DNA from: Nitrospirota bacterium
GTDB taxonomy: Bacteria; Nitrospirota; Thermodesulfovibrionia; UBA6902
Direction of reading: 5' to 3'
Assembly: GCA_016222915.1 (NCBI GenBank)
Contig: JACRQA010000104.1
Location: 1 to 33,766, forward strand
DNA: 33,766 bases
Shown: piece after piece, positions 16,806-26,600 of the stretch
How the letters are laid out: each line of letters starts with the position of its first letter
Numbering within the stretch: position 1 is the stretch's first letter
Notes under the pieces: generated by a model
The model's input: only the letters and a program-made list of their open reading frames with translations
What the model was told of the DNA's origin: nothing
The model's database searches: none
Translations under genes and position numbers: made by a program

Positions 16806-19800
16806 ATGAGGGGAGTGTCCTTAAAAAGGGTCTTCGCCGGAATATTGAGCCGGAAGCTGAGACTATTTGTAAGCTCTAATCTGTTCTGCTTTTCAATTTT
16901 TGTATTAATCCTGCTGATATCGTCGGCGCATGCGGCCCTGGACTTCCCGCATTTCGGGAACAACAACATCGGCTGCGACTCCTGCCATTTTGTGTACGGG
17001 TCACAACCGTCATTGATGCCGCCGTGGACAGCTCATACGCCGCAGGACATTGACGATACTCAATACAATACCCTCTGCTGGAGCTGCCATAACGATATTG
17101 ACGCCCCATACGTAAGAACGCATTCAAGCCTTCAGACGGACAGCGGCTATGGAAACTGGACCGTTGAGTGCAAGGTCTGTCATAACCCTCATTATCAGAG
17201 GCAGCTCAGGACATATGGAAGTTCTGCCTATCTTTATTCGGGGGTATCGACGGAAATTACATCCGCAACAATTACTCAGACAGGGGCGGGTTGGGGGGAG
17301 GACCAATGGGCAGGGATGATTGCGGTCGGCAATATAGCCAAAGCCGATTACAACTACAAAATAATCGGCAACACGGCGGACACGCTCACAGTACAGGGGC
17401 CGATGAACCTGACAAAAATCGCCACGGGGAACACCTTTGCAATAATTTACGGGAAGCTCATAAAAGATACGGTTGACCGCAGCAAGATTACACCTCCCAA
17501 GACCGACACCAAGACGGTAAGGTTTTTCAGGGACACAGGAAGCAAGTCATTTGCCGACGGTGATACAACGTATGACGGCATATGTGAAGTATGCCACACT
17601 CAAACCAGCTATCATGACGAAATAGGCTCCGGCGCTGCTCATAATGAAAGCCTGAAATGTGTCCAATGCCATAATCATGTCAACGGCTTTGCGCACGGCG
17701 GCGGAGGCGGAGGCGGCACGGGATGCGGAGATGCCTCAAGCTGTCACGGCCTGCAGAAGTCACATCCTACGCACGTCGATGGAAGTGGAATGCATTTGTC
17801 GCTTGCCTGTTCAGAATGCCACGATACATCCAATTTCCCTCAATTTAAGGACGGCCAGACTCTTGCGACAACAACCGTATGCAATCCCTGCCACAGTCCG
17901 GGGGGCACGTATGACGGTGTCTATGATCCGAATATCGGAGTCAAAATCAATTTCACCAATGGCGTATACGATAATAACGGGACCAGTCTTAAGCCTGGCA
18001 AAGAGAAGTGGTGCGCAAGCTGCCACGATGAAGGGCCTTCGGTTATTCAGGGCGTAAGCGCACCGAACGTTGTCGGCGATGAAGAAGGCGCTGAATACGG
18101 CTACGGCTATACCTGGGGATATTATCTTAGCGGTCACAAGATCGGCTGCCTCAATTGCCATGACGCCGCAAAACGTCATATCGACGGCGCGTACAGGACT
18201 TATGAAGTCCTGGATGACAGCCAGGCGAATGAATCAGTCCCTACGCCTTATACCGATGCTTACCGTCTGGCGAATGTTAAAGGCAAACCTGCGATGGTCA
18301 TTCCCTTAAACCCGACGGCCCCTTCGTACAATCTGCTTGACAGCTTTGCGCTCTGTTTCAAGTGCCATAAAAAGAATGACGTGATGGGGACGGCGTATAA
18401 TGACCGCGGCCGGACGAACTTTTATAATGCGACCTCCGGCCAAAACGCGCATTGGTATCATTTGCCCCTGGGCGACAACTATTACGATTCTGACTGGGAC
18501 ATCACGACTTACTCGACTTCGTTCCAGAAGCTCGATTCAGCGGTGTCCTGCGTTGCCTGCCATAACGTACACGGCGCGCCCAACCAGGCGATGCTCAGGC
18601 ACGGCGAGCTTATCAGCCTTCCGGGACAAACCAATGCCGTGCCTGCATTCAATATGAAATACATTCTGCCCGGCGATGGGGCCGGGGCGGTGAAGTTCAC
18701 CCCCACGCTCCCGCAGGCCGGTGATTATGAGGTCTTTGCCTATTGGGCATCGCTTAACGGCCGCAATGAGATTTCCCGCGCGGCAACCAACGCGCCGATC
18801 ACTATTTCTTACAACGGCGGGGCGCAGAGCGCGCAGTTGACAAAGGACCTGCGGTACAACTGCTGCAGTTGGAAATCCCTCGGAATTTATTCTTTCACCG
18901 GAGCAGGGAATGAATATGTCGAGATGACTTCGTCCGCTGCCGACGGCGCTATCATCGCGGACGGCATGAAGTGGGTGAAGACGGACACCGGCGCAGAGGT
19001 AGTGATGGATGAAGAGGCCGCTTCTTTCCTGCCGTCGACCAATGACTGGACCCTGAGGAGCAACCCGGGATACAGTTTAAACGATGACTACCGGGACTAT
19101 GGTCCTATTACCAGCACAACCGCGCCGGTTTCGCAGAGCGTAGCCGGGGCAGGGCCGGGCAGCTCGGGGCCGGTCAATAACCGGATATGCACTGCCTGTC
19201 ACTACAGCCCTGTCTGGCACCGCACCCCGAACCCTTTGCCGATGGTCATTCCATTGACCTTTGATGACGAAATCACAGCGGACGGCACAGTCGATCTGCT
19301 CTTCGGGGCCTGGGTGAAATCCCCGGGAGGAGTTATCACTTCTGTAACTATTGATCTTTCAGTAATAGGAGGCGGTCAGACCCAGACATTATATGACGAT
19401 GGCACACACGGTGATACTGTCGCCGGTGACAACCTCTACAGCTTTCTCCGGACGATTCCCGATTACGCCCCTTCAGGCACTAATACATTTCACATTATCG
19501 CTGTGACCAGCCAGGGGCAGGGTGAAGCCGATCTTGAGGTCACCTTCGTCACGCCAGGAGAAATCATCTGGGACAACGACAGCGGCGACGGATTGTGGAG
19601 CACACCTGAAAACTGGAGCGCTGACAGTCTTCCTGTTGCAGGTGACAAGGTTGTCTTTAAACATACTTCAAACACCAATTGTTTTGCCGATACTATTCCG
19701 GCGGGACTGACATACATCGGCTTGAATCCGGGTTATACTGCTACCCTGACTCTATCGTCAAATCTCAATGGCGGGTCGAGAACGTTAAACGTTAACGAAC

Positions 19801-22800
19801 TTCGTGCATACGCCGGACATCTGCTTCTGCAGGGCGATACCTCAGTCGTCAATGCAGCCTCCGGCGGCACCGCAGACAAACCGCATGGGGCCGGGCTTAC
19901 GATCAATGCATCAAACGTGATCGTCGGTCCAAGCGGCCACATCAGCGCAGACGGCCAGGGATTCGGCCCGCAATCCGGTCCCGGCGCAAGCAGCGTCAAC
20001 TGGGCGTCCGGCGGGAGTTACGGCGGTTTCGGAACATCCACCGATGGCATACGCGATACGTTCCCCTATGGGTCGATTACCGAGCCTACCGCGCTCGGAA
20101 GCGGCGGGGCAACTGTATCGAGCGGCGGCAGCGGCGGCGGGGCAATGAAGCTCATTGTATCCGATACGGTGACGGTCAGAGGACTGATTTCCGCAGCCGG
20201 CATCAATGCCGACGGCGGCGGCTCGGGCGGCAGTGTATGGATCATTACAAACAGGATCGAAGGTGAAGGCACGATCAGCGCCAGGGGCGGCTACAACGCC
20301 TACCGCACAGGCGGCGGCGGTCGAATATCATTACAGTGGAACAGCGGCAATTTCGATTTTGACGGATTGATTACCACCGAGGGTTCAACCGGCGCGACGA
20401 ACGGGTCGTTATGGGTGAATGCGGTGGGCGGCAGCAACGCCTGGGCCGAGATGTGGAATGCATCACGGCCGGTAAACAGCCTTGTGGCAATCCCACCCGG
20501 AGAATATACTCTTAACGATCTGCGCATTCTGAATGGCGCAAATATCGAATGTCTGGGAGACCGGAGCGCGATCAACGCAGCGTCGGGCGGGACCGAAGCG
20601 ATACCACACGGCAGCGGCGTCACGATTCATTCCAACAACATCGTGATAGAATCGGGCGGCATTCTTTCAGCCGACGGCATGGGCTTTTATCCGCAGCAAG
20701 GCCCAGGTACCGGGGCGTCAAATGGCGGCAGCTATGGCGGATATGGCATGGGCGTAGACAGCCAAAGGCGGTCGTTTGCATACGGCTCCGCACTGGTCCC
20801 CACCGCGCTTGGCAGTGGCGGCGGCACATCGCAAGCCGGACCGGGCGGGGGCGCGATAAAGCTGGACGTATCCGGCAATGTAACAATTGACGGGACACTT
20901 TCGGCGGTAGGACACGGCTGTAAGATGTCGACTGCCGGTTCAGGCGGCAGTATTTGGATCGTTGCAAACACTATAGCCGGATCAGGATTGATCAATGCAA
21001 GCGGCGGCGATGACTGGTGGGGCACGGGTTACAGCGGCGGCGGCGGCAGAATTAGGCTTGATTGGCAAACGGGCAAGTACTTGTTCAACGGCATAGTGAA
21101 GGCCGAGGGGCCGGATAACGCAACAAACGGCGCCCTCTGGGTAAATGCGGTGGGCGGCAGTAATTCCTGGAATGAGTTGTGGAATGCCTCGCGCCATGTT
21201 ACCGGCTCTGTTGCCTTGCCTTCGGGAACATACACGATTTCAGAGCTTCACATAGACTCAGGCGTCTCTTTGGATGGACAGGGAGACCCGACTGTCATCA
21301 ATGCGGCCTCCGGCGGCACAGCCGATAAACCCCATGGCCAAGGCGTAATAATCAACGCTGATAACATTACGATTGCAAGCACTGCATCGCTAAACGCCGA
21401 CTTCATGGGCTTCCGGCCGCAGCAAGGCCCCGGAGGAAATCTTGATTGGGGCGGCAGTTACGGCGGTTACGGAAACCATATCTACGGCTGGCAGAGAGGC
21501 TCTCTATACGGCTCTTTTACTGAACCAACAGCGTTAGGCAGCGGCGGAGGTGGCTTTTCCACCAACGGTTTGGGCGGCGGCGCCCTCAAATTAAATGTCA
21601 GCGATACGATCACTATTAACGGTACCCTTTCAGCCAACGGCGAGGCGGTCAAGGGCGGAGGCGGTTCCGGCGGCAGTATTTGGGTCACAGCCGATACGAT
21701 AACCGGAACAGGCGCGATCAGCGCCATGAGCCCGCTGCGGTGGGCATCAGCCTACAGCGGCGGGGGCGGTCGCATATCCCTGCAGTGGAACACCGGCAAC
21801 CTTTCATTTACCGGACAGGTAAAGACAGAGGGTGTTGGCACTGCAACGAGCGGCACCCTTTGGGTCAATGCGGTAGGCAGCGCCAATTCCTGGAATGAGC
21901 TGTGGAATGCCTCACGTCCTGTAAGCGGTTCGGTGGCCCTGCCTTCAGGCTCATATGACATTGCCGAGTTGACCATTCCTTCCGGCATCAGACTGGATGT
22001 TCAGGGAGACAATGGCGCAAGCGGCGCTGAAGGCGCAGGGGTGACGATCAATTCCAATAACATCACAGTTGAAACAGGGGCGACTATTCGAGGCGACTCG
22101 CTTGGCTTCAGACAAAGGCAAGGCCCCGGAGCGGCAACCTCAGGTCTGTATGGCGCGAGCCACGGCGGTATCGGCTCATCCGGCGCCCCGATATACGGCT
22201 CCGAAACCTTGCCTGTATCCCTGGGCAGCGGCGGCAGTGACTCAAGCAGTGGCGGACCAGGCGGCAGCGCAGTCAAGCTGGCGGCAGAAAATACATTGAC
22301 CATCAACGGATCAATCTCCGTAAACGGTCAAGGCACAACCGGCGGCGGCGGCGCGGGCGGCAGCGTCCTGCTGATTACCGACATCCTTGCCGGAGCCGGA
22401 TCGATCACTGCCAACGGCGGCTCAAACGGCGGCGGCGGGGGCCGGATCGCGGTCCATTACAATACCGACAATTCATTATTGAGCAGCAATAGTACGGCAA
22501 ACGGCGGCAGCGGCACACCTTCCGGCGGAAACGGAACGATAGACTTTGCGAATGATGCAGACGGGATATACGCGGGCATGAAGAGCGCCTTCGCTTCGGA
22601 TGCCTCCGGCGGCGGGGCCGGGATCCAATCCGGCGATCAAGTGGTTATCCAATTCAGAGGCCCGACCGAGGGGACTGCTATAACTGCCGGCAACATCGAT
22701 ACAGCCCTTCAATTGTCGAACTCTCATTCCTGGCTGGACAGCCTGGGCGGCATTCAGCCGGCTGTATGGTCGACAGATATCTACACAAACGATACCTTGA

Positions 22801-23588
22801 CCATTAACCTGTCCATAGCCGGCGGAGTCCCGGATGTTGCAGTGGGAGACAATATTACTATGGGTGGAGTTATTAGGGATGATTTAGGCAATTACCCCAC
22901 CGGGACTGTAATCCTGAGCGGCTTCTTCGGTTCTATTCCGATGGGAGCGGTTGCTTATTGGCCAATGGATGAAGGCAGCGGCGACAAAGTGTTTGAAGCG
23001 ACGGGAAGCAGCAATGACGGCACGCTTAAGCCAAATTATCCGGCTGACGCTCCGGCCTGGAATCCGGCAGGCCATACAGCCTCGGCCCTGTCTTTTGACG
23101 GTGTCAATGATTATGTCGATACAGGTAATCCGGCCTCTCTCAACCCGGCCTGGCGCGAGCCGTTTTCCGTGGAGGCATATGTAAAATTCAATTCGCTGAC
23201 CAACTTCCATATGCTGGTTACCAAAATCAATAATGCCTTACCTTACCGCGGCTGGCAGTTGTGTAAGGACAGCGCCAATAAAATTGCTTTTTACCTCGTG
23301 GACGATTTCGGAGCAGGCAAGTATTTACTGCGCACCTCCTCCAGCGCTGTTACCACGGGCACATGGTACCACGTGGTTGTAACGTATGACGGCGGCGCGA
23401 CGGGCAATTCCATCAACATATATTTAAACGAGGCGCTCGACCAGGCCGCTCCTACCGACGGAGCGAACGCCGCAGCAATGACCACAATCGCTAATACAGA
23501 GAACGTGAAGCTTGGTGTGCGGGGGACGAATAGTTATCCTTTCAAGGGGACCATGGACGAGGTAATTATTTACAGACCTGGGTATTAA
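16806..23588 (+). CDS. Giant (2260 aa) multiheme cytochrome fused to golvesin-C-like, Gly-rich repeat and LamG-like modules
   Basis: SD AAAGGAA; signal peptide ending AHA; 12 canonical CxxCH plus one CX5CH; C-terminal WPMDEGSG...DGVNDYVDTG...TMDEVIIYRPGY LamG-like signature. Confidence 0.9.
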   Translation: MRGVSLKRVFAGILSRKLRLFVSSNLFCFSIFVLILLISSAHAALDFPHFGNNNIGCDSCHFVYGSQPSLMPPWTAHTPQDIDDTQYNTLCWSCHNDIDAPYVRTHSSLQTDSGYGNWTVECKVCHNPHYQRQLRTYGSSAYLYSGVSTEITSATITQTGAGWGEDQWAGMIAVGNIAKADYNYKIIGNTADTLTVQGPMNLTKIATGNTFAIIYGKLIKDTVDRSKITPPKTDTKTVRFFRDTGSKSFADGDTTYDGICEVCHTQTSYHDEIGSGAAHNESLKCVQCHNHVNGFAHGGGGGGGTGCGDASSCHGLQKSHPTHVDGSGMHLSLACSECHDTSNFPQFKDGQTLATTTVCNPCHSPGGTYDGVYDPNIGVKINFTNGVYDNNGTSLKPGKEKWCASCHDEGPSVIQGVSAPNVVGDEEGAEYGYGYTWGYYLSGHKIGCLNCHDAAKRHIDGAYRTYEVLDDSQANESVPTPYTDAYRLANVKGKPAMVIPLNPTAPSYNLLDSFALCFKCHKKNDVMGTAYNDRGRTNFYNATSGQNAHWYHLPLGDNYYDSDWDITTYSTSFQKLDSAVSCVACHNVHGAPNQAMLRHGELISLPGQTNAVPAFNMKYILPGDGAGAVKFTPTLPQAGDYEVFAYWASLNGRNEISRAATNAPITISYNGGAQSAQLTKDLRYNCCSWKSLGIYSFTGAGNEYVEMTSSAADGAIIADGMKWVKTDTGAEVVMDEEAASFLPSTNDWTLRSNPGYSLNDDYRDYGPITSTTAPVSQSVAGAGPGSSGPVNNRICTACHYSPVWHRTPNPLPMVIPLTFDDEITADGTVDLLFGAWVKSPGGVITSVTIDLSVIGGGQTQTLYDDGTHGDTVAGDNLYSFLRTIPDYAPSGTNTFHIIAVTSQGQGEADLEVTFVTPGEIIWDNDSGDGLWSTPENWSADSLPVAGDKVVFKHTSNTNCFADTIPAGLTYIGLNPGYTATLTLSSNLNGGSRTLNVNELRAYAGHLLLQGDTSVVNAASGGTADKPHGAGLTINASNVIVGPSGHISADGQGFGPQSGPGASSVNWASGGSYGGFGTSTDGIRDTFPYGSITEPTALGSGGATVSSGGSGGGAMKLIVSDTVTVRGLISAAGINADGGGSGGSVWIITNRIEGEGTISARGGYNAYRTGGGGRISLQWNSGNFDFDGLITTEGSTGATNGSLWVNAVGGSNAWAEMWNASRPVNSLVAIPPGEYTLNDLRILNGANIECLGDRSAINAASGGTEAIPHGSGVTIHSNNIVIESGGILSADGMGFYPQQGPGTGASNGGSYGGYGMGVDSQRRSFAYGSALVPTALGSGGGTSQAGPGGGAIKLDVSGNVTIDGTLSAVGHGCKMSTAGSGGSIWIVANTIAGSGLINASGGDDWWGTGYSGGGGRIRLDWQTGKYLFNGIVKAEGPDNATNGALWVNAVGGSNSWNELWNASRHVTGSVALPSGTYTISELHIDSGVSLDGQGDPTVINAASGGTADKPHGQGVIINADNITIASTASLNADFMGFRPQQGPGGNLDWGGSYGGYGNHIYGWQRGSLYGSFTEPTALGSGGGGFSTNGLGGGALKLNVSDTITINGTLSANGEAVKGGGGSGGSIWVTADTITGTGAISAMSPLRWASAYSGGGGRISLQWNTGNLSFTGQVKTEGVGTATSGTLWVNAVGSANSWNELWNASRPVSGSVALPSGSYDIAELTIPSGIRLDVQGDNGASGAEGAGVTINSNNITVETGATIRGDSLGFRQRQGPGAATSGLYGASHGGIGSSGAPIYGSETLPVSLGSGGSDSSSGGPGGSAVKLAAENTLTINGSISVNGQGTTGGGGAGGSVLLITDILAGAGSITANGGSNGGGGGRIAVHYNTDNSLLSSNSTANGGSGTPSGGNGTIDFANDADGIYAGMKSAFASDASGGGAGIQSGDQVVIQFRGPTEGTAITAGNIDTALQLSNSHSWLDSLGGIQPAVWSTDIYTNDTLTINLSIAGGVPDVAVGDNITMGGVIRDDLGNYPTGTVILSGFFGSIPMGAVAYWPMDEGSGDKVFEATGSSNDGTLKPNYPADAPAWNPAGHTASALSFDGVNDYVDTGNPASLNPAWREPFSVEAYVKFNSLTNFHMLVTKINNALPYRGWQLCKDSANKIAFYLVDDFGAGKYLLRTSSSAVTTGTWYHVVVTYDGGATGNSINIYLNEALDQAAPTDGANAAAMTTIANTENVKLGVRGTNSYPFKGTMDEVIIYRPGY
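16974..19202 (+). other. Multiheme region of the 16806 protein (12 CxxCH + CX5CH)
   Basis: First CDSCH at 16974; last CTACH ends 19202, lying after the golvesin-like insert. Confidence 0.88.
18664..18996 (+). other. Golvesin C-terminal-like (carbohydrate-binding-like) domain inserted before the last heme motif
   Basis: AGDYEVFAYWASLNGRNEISRAATNAPITISYNGGAQSAQLTKDLRYNCCSWKSLGIYSFTGAGNEYVEMTSSAADGAIIADGMKWVK. Confidence 0.65.
19213..19552 (+). other. Choice-of-anchor-X-like domain
   Basis: SVTIDLSVIGGGQTQTLYDDGTHGDTVAGDNLYSFLRTIP. Confidence 0.45.
19848..22520 (+). repeat. Four Gly-rich ~241-aa tandem repeats (last one shorter/diverged)
   Basis: [VI]NAASGGT...PHG.G starts at 19848, 20571 and 21297 (723 and 726 nt spacing); fourth at ~22009 (NGASGAEGAGVTINSNN). 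Each carries GSYGG[FY]G, LGSGG, GSGGS[VI]W[IV], GGGGRI, LWVNAVG. Confidence 0.85.
22561..22925 (+). other. Recurrent 'IQSGD..V.I.F' module, copy 1
   Basis: GIQSGDQVVIQFRGPTEGTAITAGNIDTALQLSNSHSW...AVWSTDIYTNDTLTINLS...GDNITMGGVIRDDLG. Confidence 0.7.
22939..23585 (+). other. LamG/concanavalin-A-like domain
   Basis: GAVAYWPMDEGSGD...ALSFDGVNDYVDTG...FSVEAYVKF...TWYHVVVTYDGG...INIYLNEAL...GTMDEVIIY. Confidence 0.85.
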
Positions 23589-23618
23589 TGCTTGGGCAGA
23601 TAACAAGAGGGGCGTTAT

Positions 23619-26600
23619 TTGAGACTGAGGGGTGGGACATTTTCAGCAGGACATCATATTATTAAGAGCAACATATTGCTCTTAACGCTGATGCTGGTCC
23701 TGTCAGCAGTCTCAGTATTTGCAGCGACTGATTACCCTCATTCGGGCATCAACAACATCGGCTGCGACTCCTGCCATTTTGTGTATGGGTCACAGCCGTC
23801 CTTATTGCCTCCGTGGACCGTGCATGCCCCTCAGGACATAGATGACACTCAATACAACACCCTCTGCTGGAGCTGCCATAACGATATCGATGCCCCATAT
23901 GTGCGAACTCATTCGAGCCTTCAGACGGACAACGGCTATGGAGACTGGACCGTAGAATGCAAGGTCTGTCATAACCCTCATTATCAGAGGCAGTTCAGGG
24001 TCTATGGAAGCCAAAGCTACCTTTATTCAGGACAGTCGACGGGAGTTACATCAACAACCATCACCCGTGCAGGGGCGGGCTGGGAGGAAAACCAGTGGGC
24101 AGGTGAGATAGTTGTCGGCAATATTTCCAAACCCGATTACAATTACAAGATCATAAGCAATACTGCAGATACATTGACGGTGCAGGGGCCTGTAAATTTG
24201 ACGAAGGTCATCACTGGGAACACCTTTGCAATCATATACGGGAAACTTGTAAAGGAATCGATTGACCGCAGTAAGATCACCCCGCCAAAGACTAACGTCA
24301 AGACGGCAAGATTTTTCAGAGATACAGGGAGCAAGTCATTCGCAGATGGTGACGCGACATATGACGGCATATGTGAAGTATGCCACACAGAGACCAACTA
24401 TCATGACGAAATAGGCTCCGGTGCAGCGCATAATGAGGGAGTGCGATGCACTCAGTGCCACAACCATGTCAACGGGTTCGGGCATGGTGGCGGAGGCGGC
24501 ACAGGCTGCGATTCCTGCCACGGCCATGATGCAGGCTGGCAAGGCAATAATAATCTTGGGAAGGGGACGTTCAAAAGCCATTCGACCCACACTGAAAACG
24601 ACAGTGATGATTTAAAAGGGCCTTATATTGTCTGCGGTGATTGTCACGACACGGGCAGCTTCCCTAATTTTAAATCAGGCGCGGATATAAACGGCGATGG
24701 TAAATTTAATCTTTTGGAGACTGATGTCTGCAACCCTTGCCACAGCCCTGAGGGTACATATGACGGAGCTAACAACAATGTGATCGGCGCAAAGGCCAAC
24801 TGGCAGGAGGGCATTTATAATGCTGATGGCGCTACATTGCAGCCGGGCAAGGAAAAGTGGTGCGCGGGTTGTCACGATGAAGGGTCTTCAATTATTCAAA
24901 GCGTCAGCGCTCCAAACGTTATCGGCGATGAAGATGGTGTATACACATATGGTATAGGCTGGGGTTTTTACAAGACCGGTCATGGTCTGCAGGACGGCCA
25001 GGTCTATCCTTCCAAGGACGGTGACTTTCCACCCTTGATGGTCAACGGCTCGACACGCCCAATCGGGTGCAGCAGTTGTCATGATTTTTCCAGCAGACAC
25101 ATTGACGGAGTGGACAGGACGTACGGCACGCAATCGATTACCGCGGCAGGTTACCGGCAGGGCTACCGGTTAAAGATGGTGAACGGCAAAGAGCCCATGC
25201 AAATACCAAGGCCGGGAAGCAGTATTAACTTCGACGACTACCTGCTCTGCTTCCAGTGTCACGAATCAGAGCCGTTTCTTGATCCCATAGATGAGCGATC
25301 AAACATGGCGCAGCGCAGCACCGGCAATGCTAATTTGAAGGTCGGTCATTATTATCACTTGAGTCAAATATGGTGGCAGGGCTGGAAATCCGACTGGAGG
25401 ACGACATCAAACAGCGGAGTGAGCTGTCCGCAGTGCCACAACGTTCACGGCAGCAAGAACATGGCGATGTTGTCCGATGGATCGCTTACCGGCACACCGC
25501 CGGGCTTTGAATTTTACTATTACAACAGGGCGCTTTCCAGTAAGGACATCAACGGCTACAATCCGCCGACGCCTCGGAATATGCCTTTAAGGCTTGCCGA
25601 CGGCTTCCAATGGCTGCCGCTAAGCACCAACAGGGTCGGTTGCAGCGCGACATGCCATGGTCAAATTCTATATAGAAATTTCGAATGGACCCCTTACAAT
25701 GTTCCAAACAGCCCTCCTGTCCTTTCGTGGACGGGCGAGACCAATTACACGTCCGATAGTGTTTATCCCAAAAGCGCTGTATCAGGAAGTAATTTCGAGT
25801 TCAGGATCAATTACGCGGACCACTTGACTAATATGGACGGAGGAGGTTTTTATAATTCCCCGAGCTATATTAGGGTGATGCTCGACAATAATAATGACGG
25901 CGTTTTCGAGACAGCTTACTCCATGGACTACGTGAGCGCAGCGCCCTCAGGCGGGAGGATATATAAGAAGATCATATCCATCAGAAATACTTACAGCAAT
26001 ACCATACGCTACAAAATTTCAGCGGCAGACGGGCCGGACACCGTGTCTACCGGCTCTTCTCCCAGCGGGCTGCAGGCTGTCGGCGACCCTGCGAATGAAA
26101 ACACAATCTCGATAATCAATCGCGCGCCTGTGCTTTCATGGACTAACGAGACGAATTATGAAAATGACGGTGTTAATCCAAACGCCGGGGCCGTCGGACA
26201 GGCTTTCACCTTCAGAGTCAAATATACGGACCCAGACAATCAGCCGCCTGATGCAAACGGAGTGCGGGTCATTGTTAATGGTGTTGAATATGTCCTGGAT
26301 GAGAAGGCCGGCGGTTATTACGATACCGGGAGAATCTACTACAAGGTCATAGCTCTTACCACCGCAGGAGAGCTCAGCTACAGGTTTATCGCTAATGACT
26401 ACTTTGGCCTTCCGGCCACTGGAGAGCCTGTGTCTGATCATACAGTGACGGTGCAGGCGTCTTCCACGCCCCCAACCCTTGAATGGGTTATTGAGCCGGG
26501 CCGCATAGAAGGGATCAAACCAGCAAGCGGCGTATCGGGCGATGAATTCGAATTCAGGATCAAGTACACGGACCTGAATAACCAGTGGCCTCCGCTGGCG

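Noticed and set aside
18070-18309. Out-of-frame plus-strand ORFs inside the cytochrome genes (e.g. 17659-18057, 18070-18309, 18400-18657)
   Set aside because: Nested in the conserved cytochrome frame; no RBS and no recognisable product.
19848-22520. GGC/GGCGGC-rich periodicity suggestive of a CRISPR or DNA satellite
   Set aside because: The period is ~723-726 nt, in frame, and diverges at the DNA level as protein repeats do; no short direct repeats with unique spacers.
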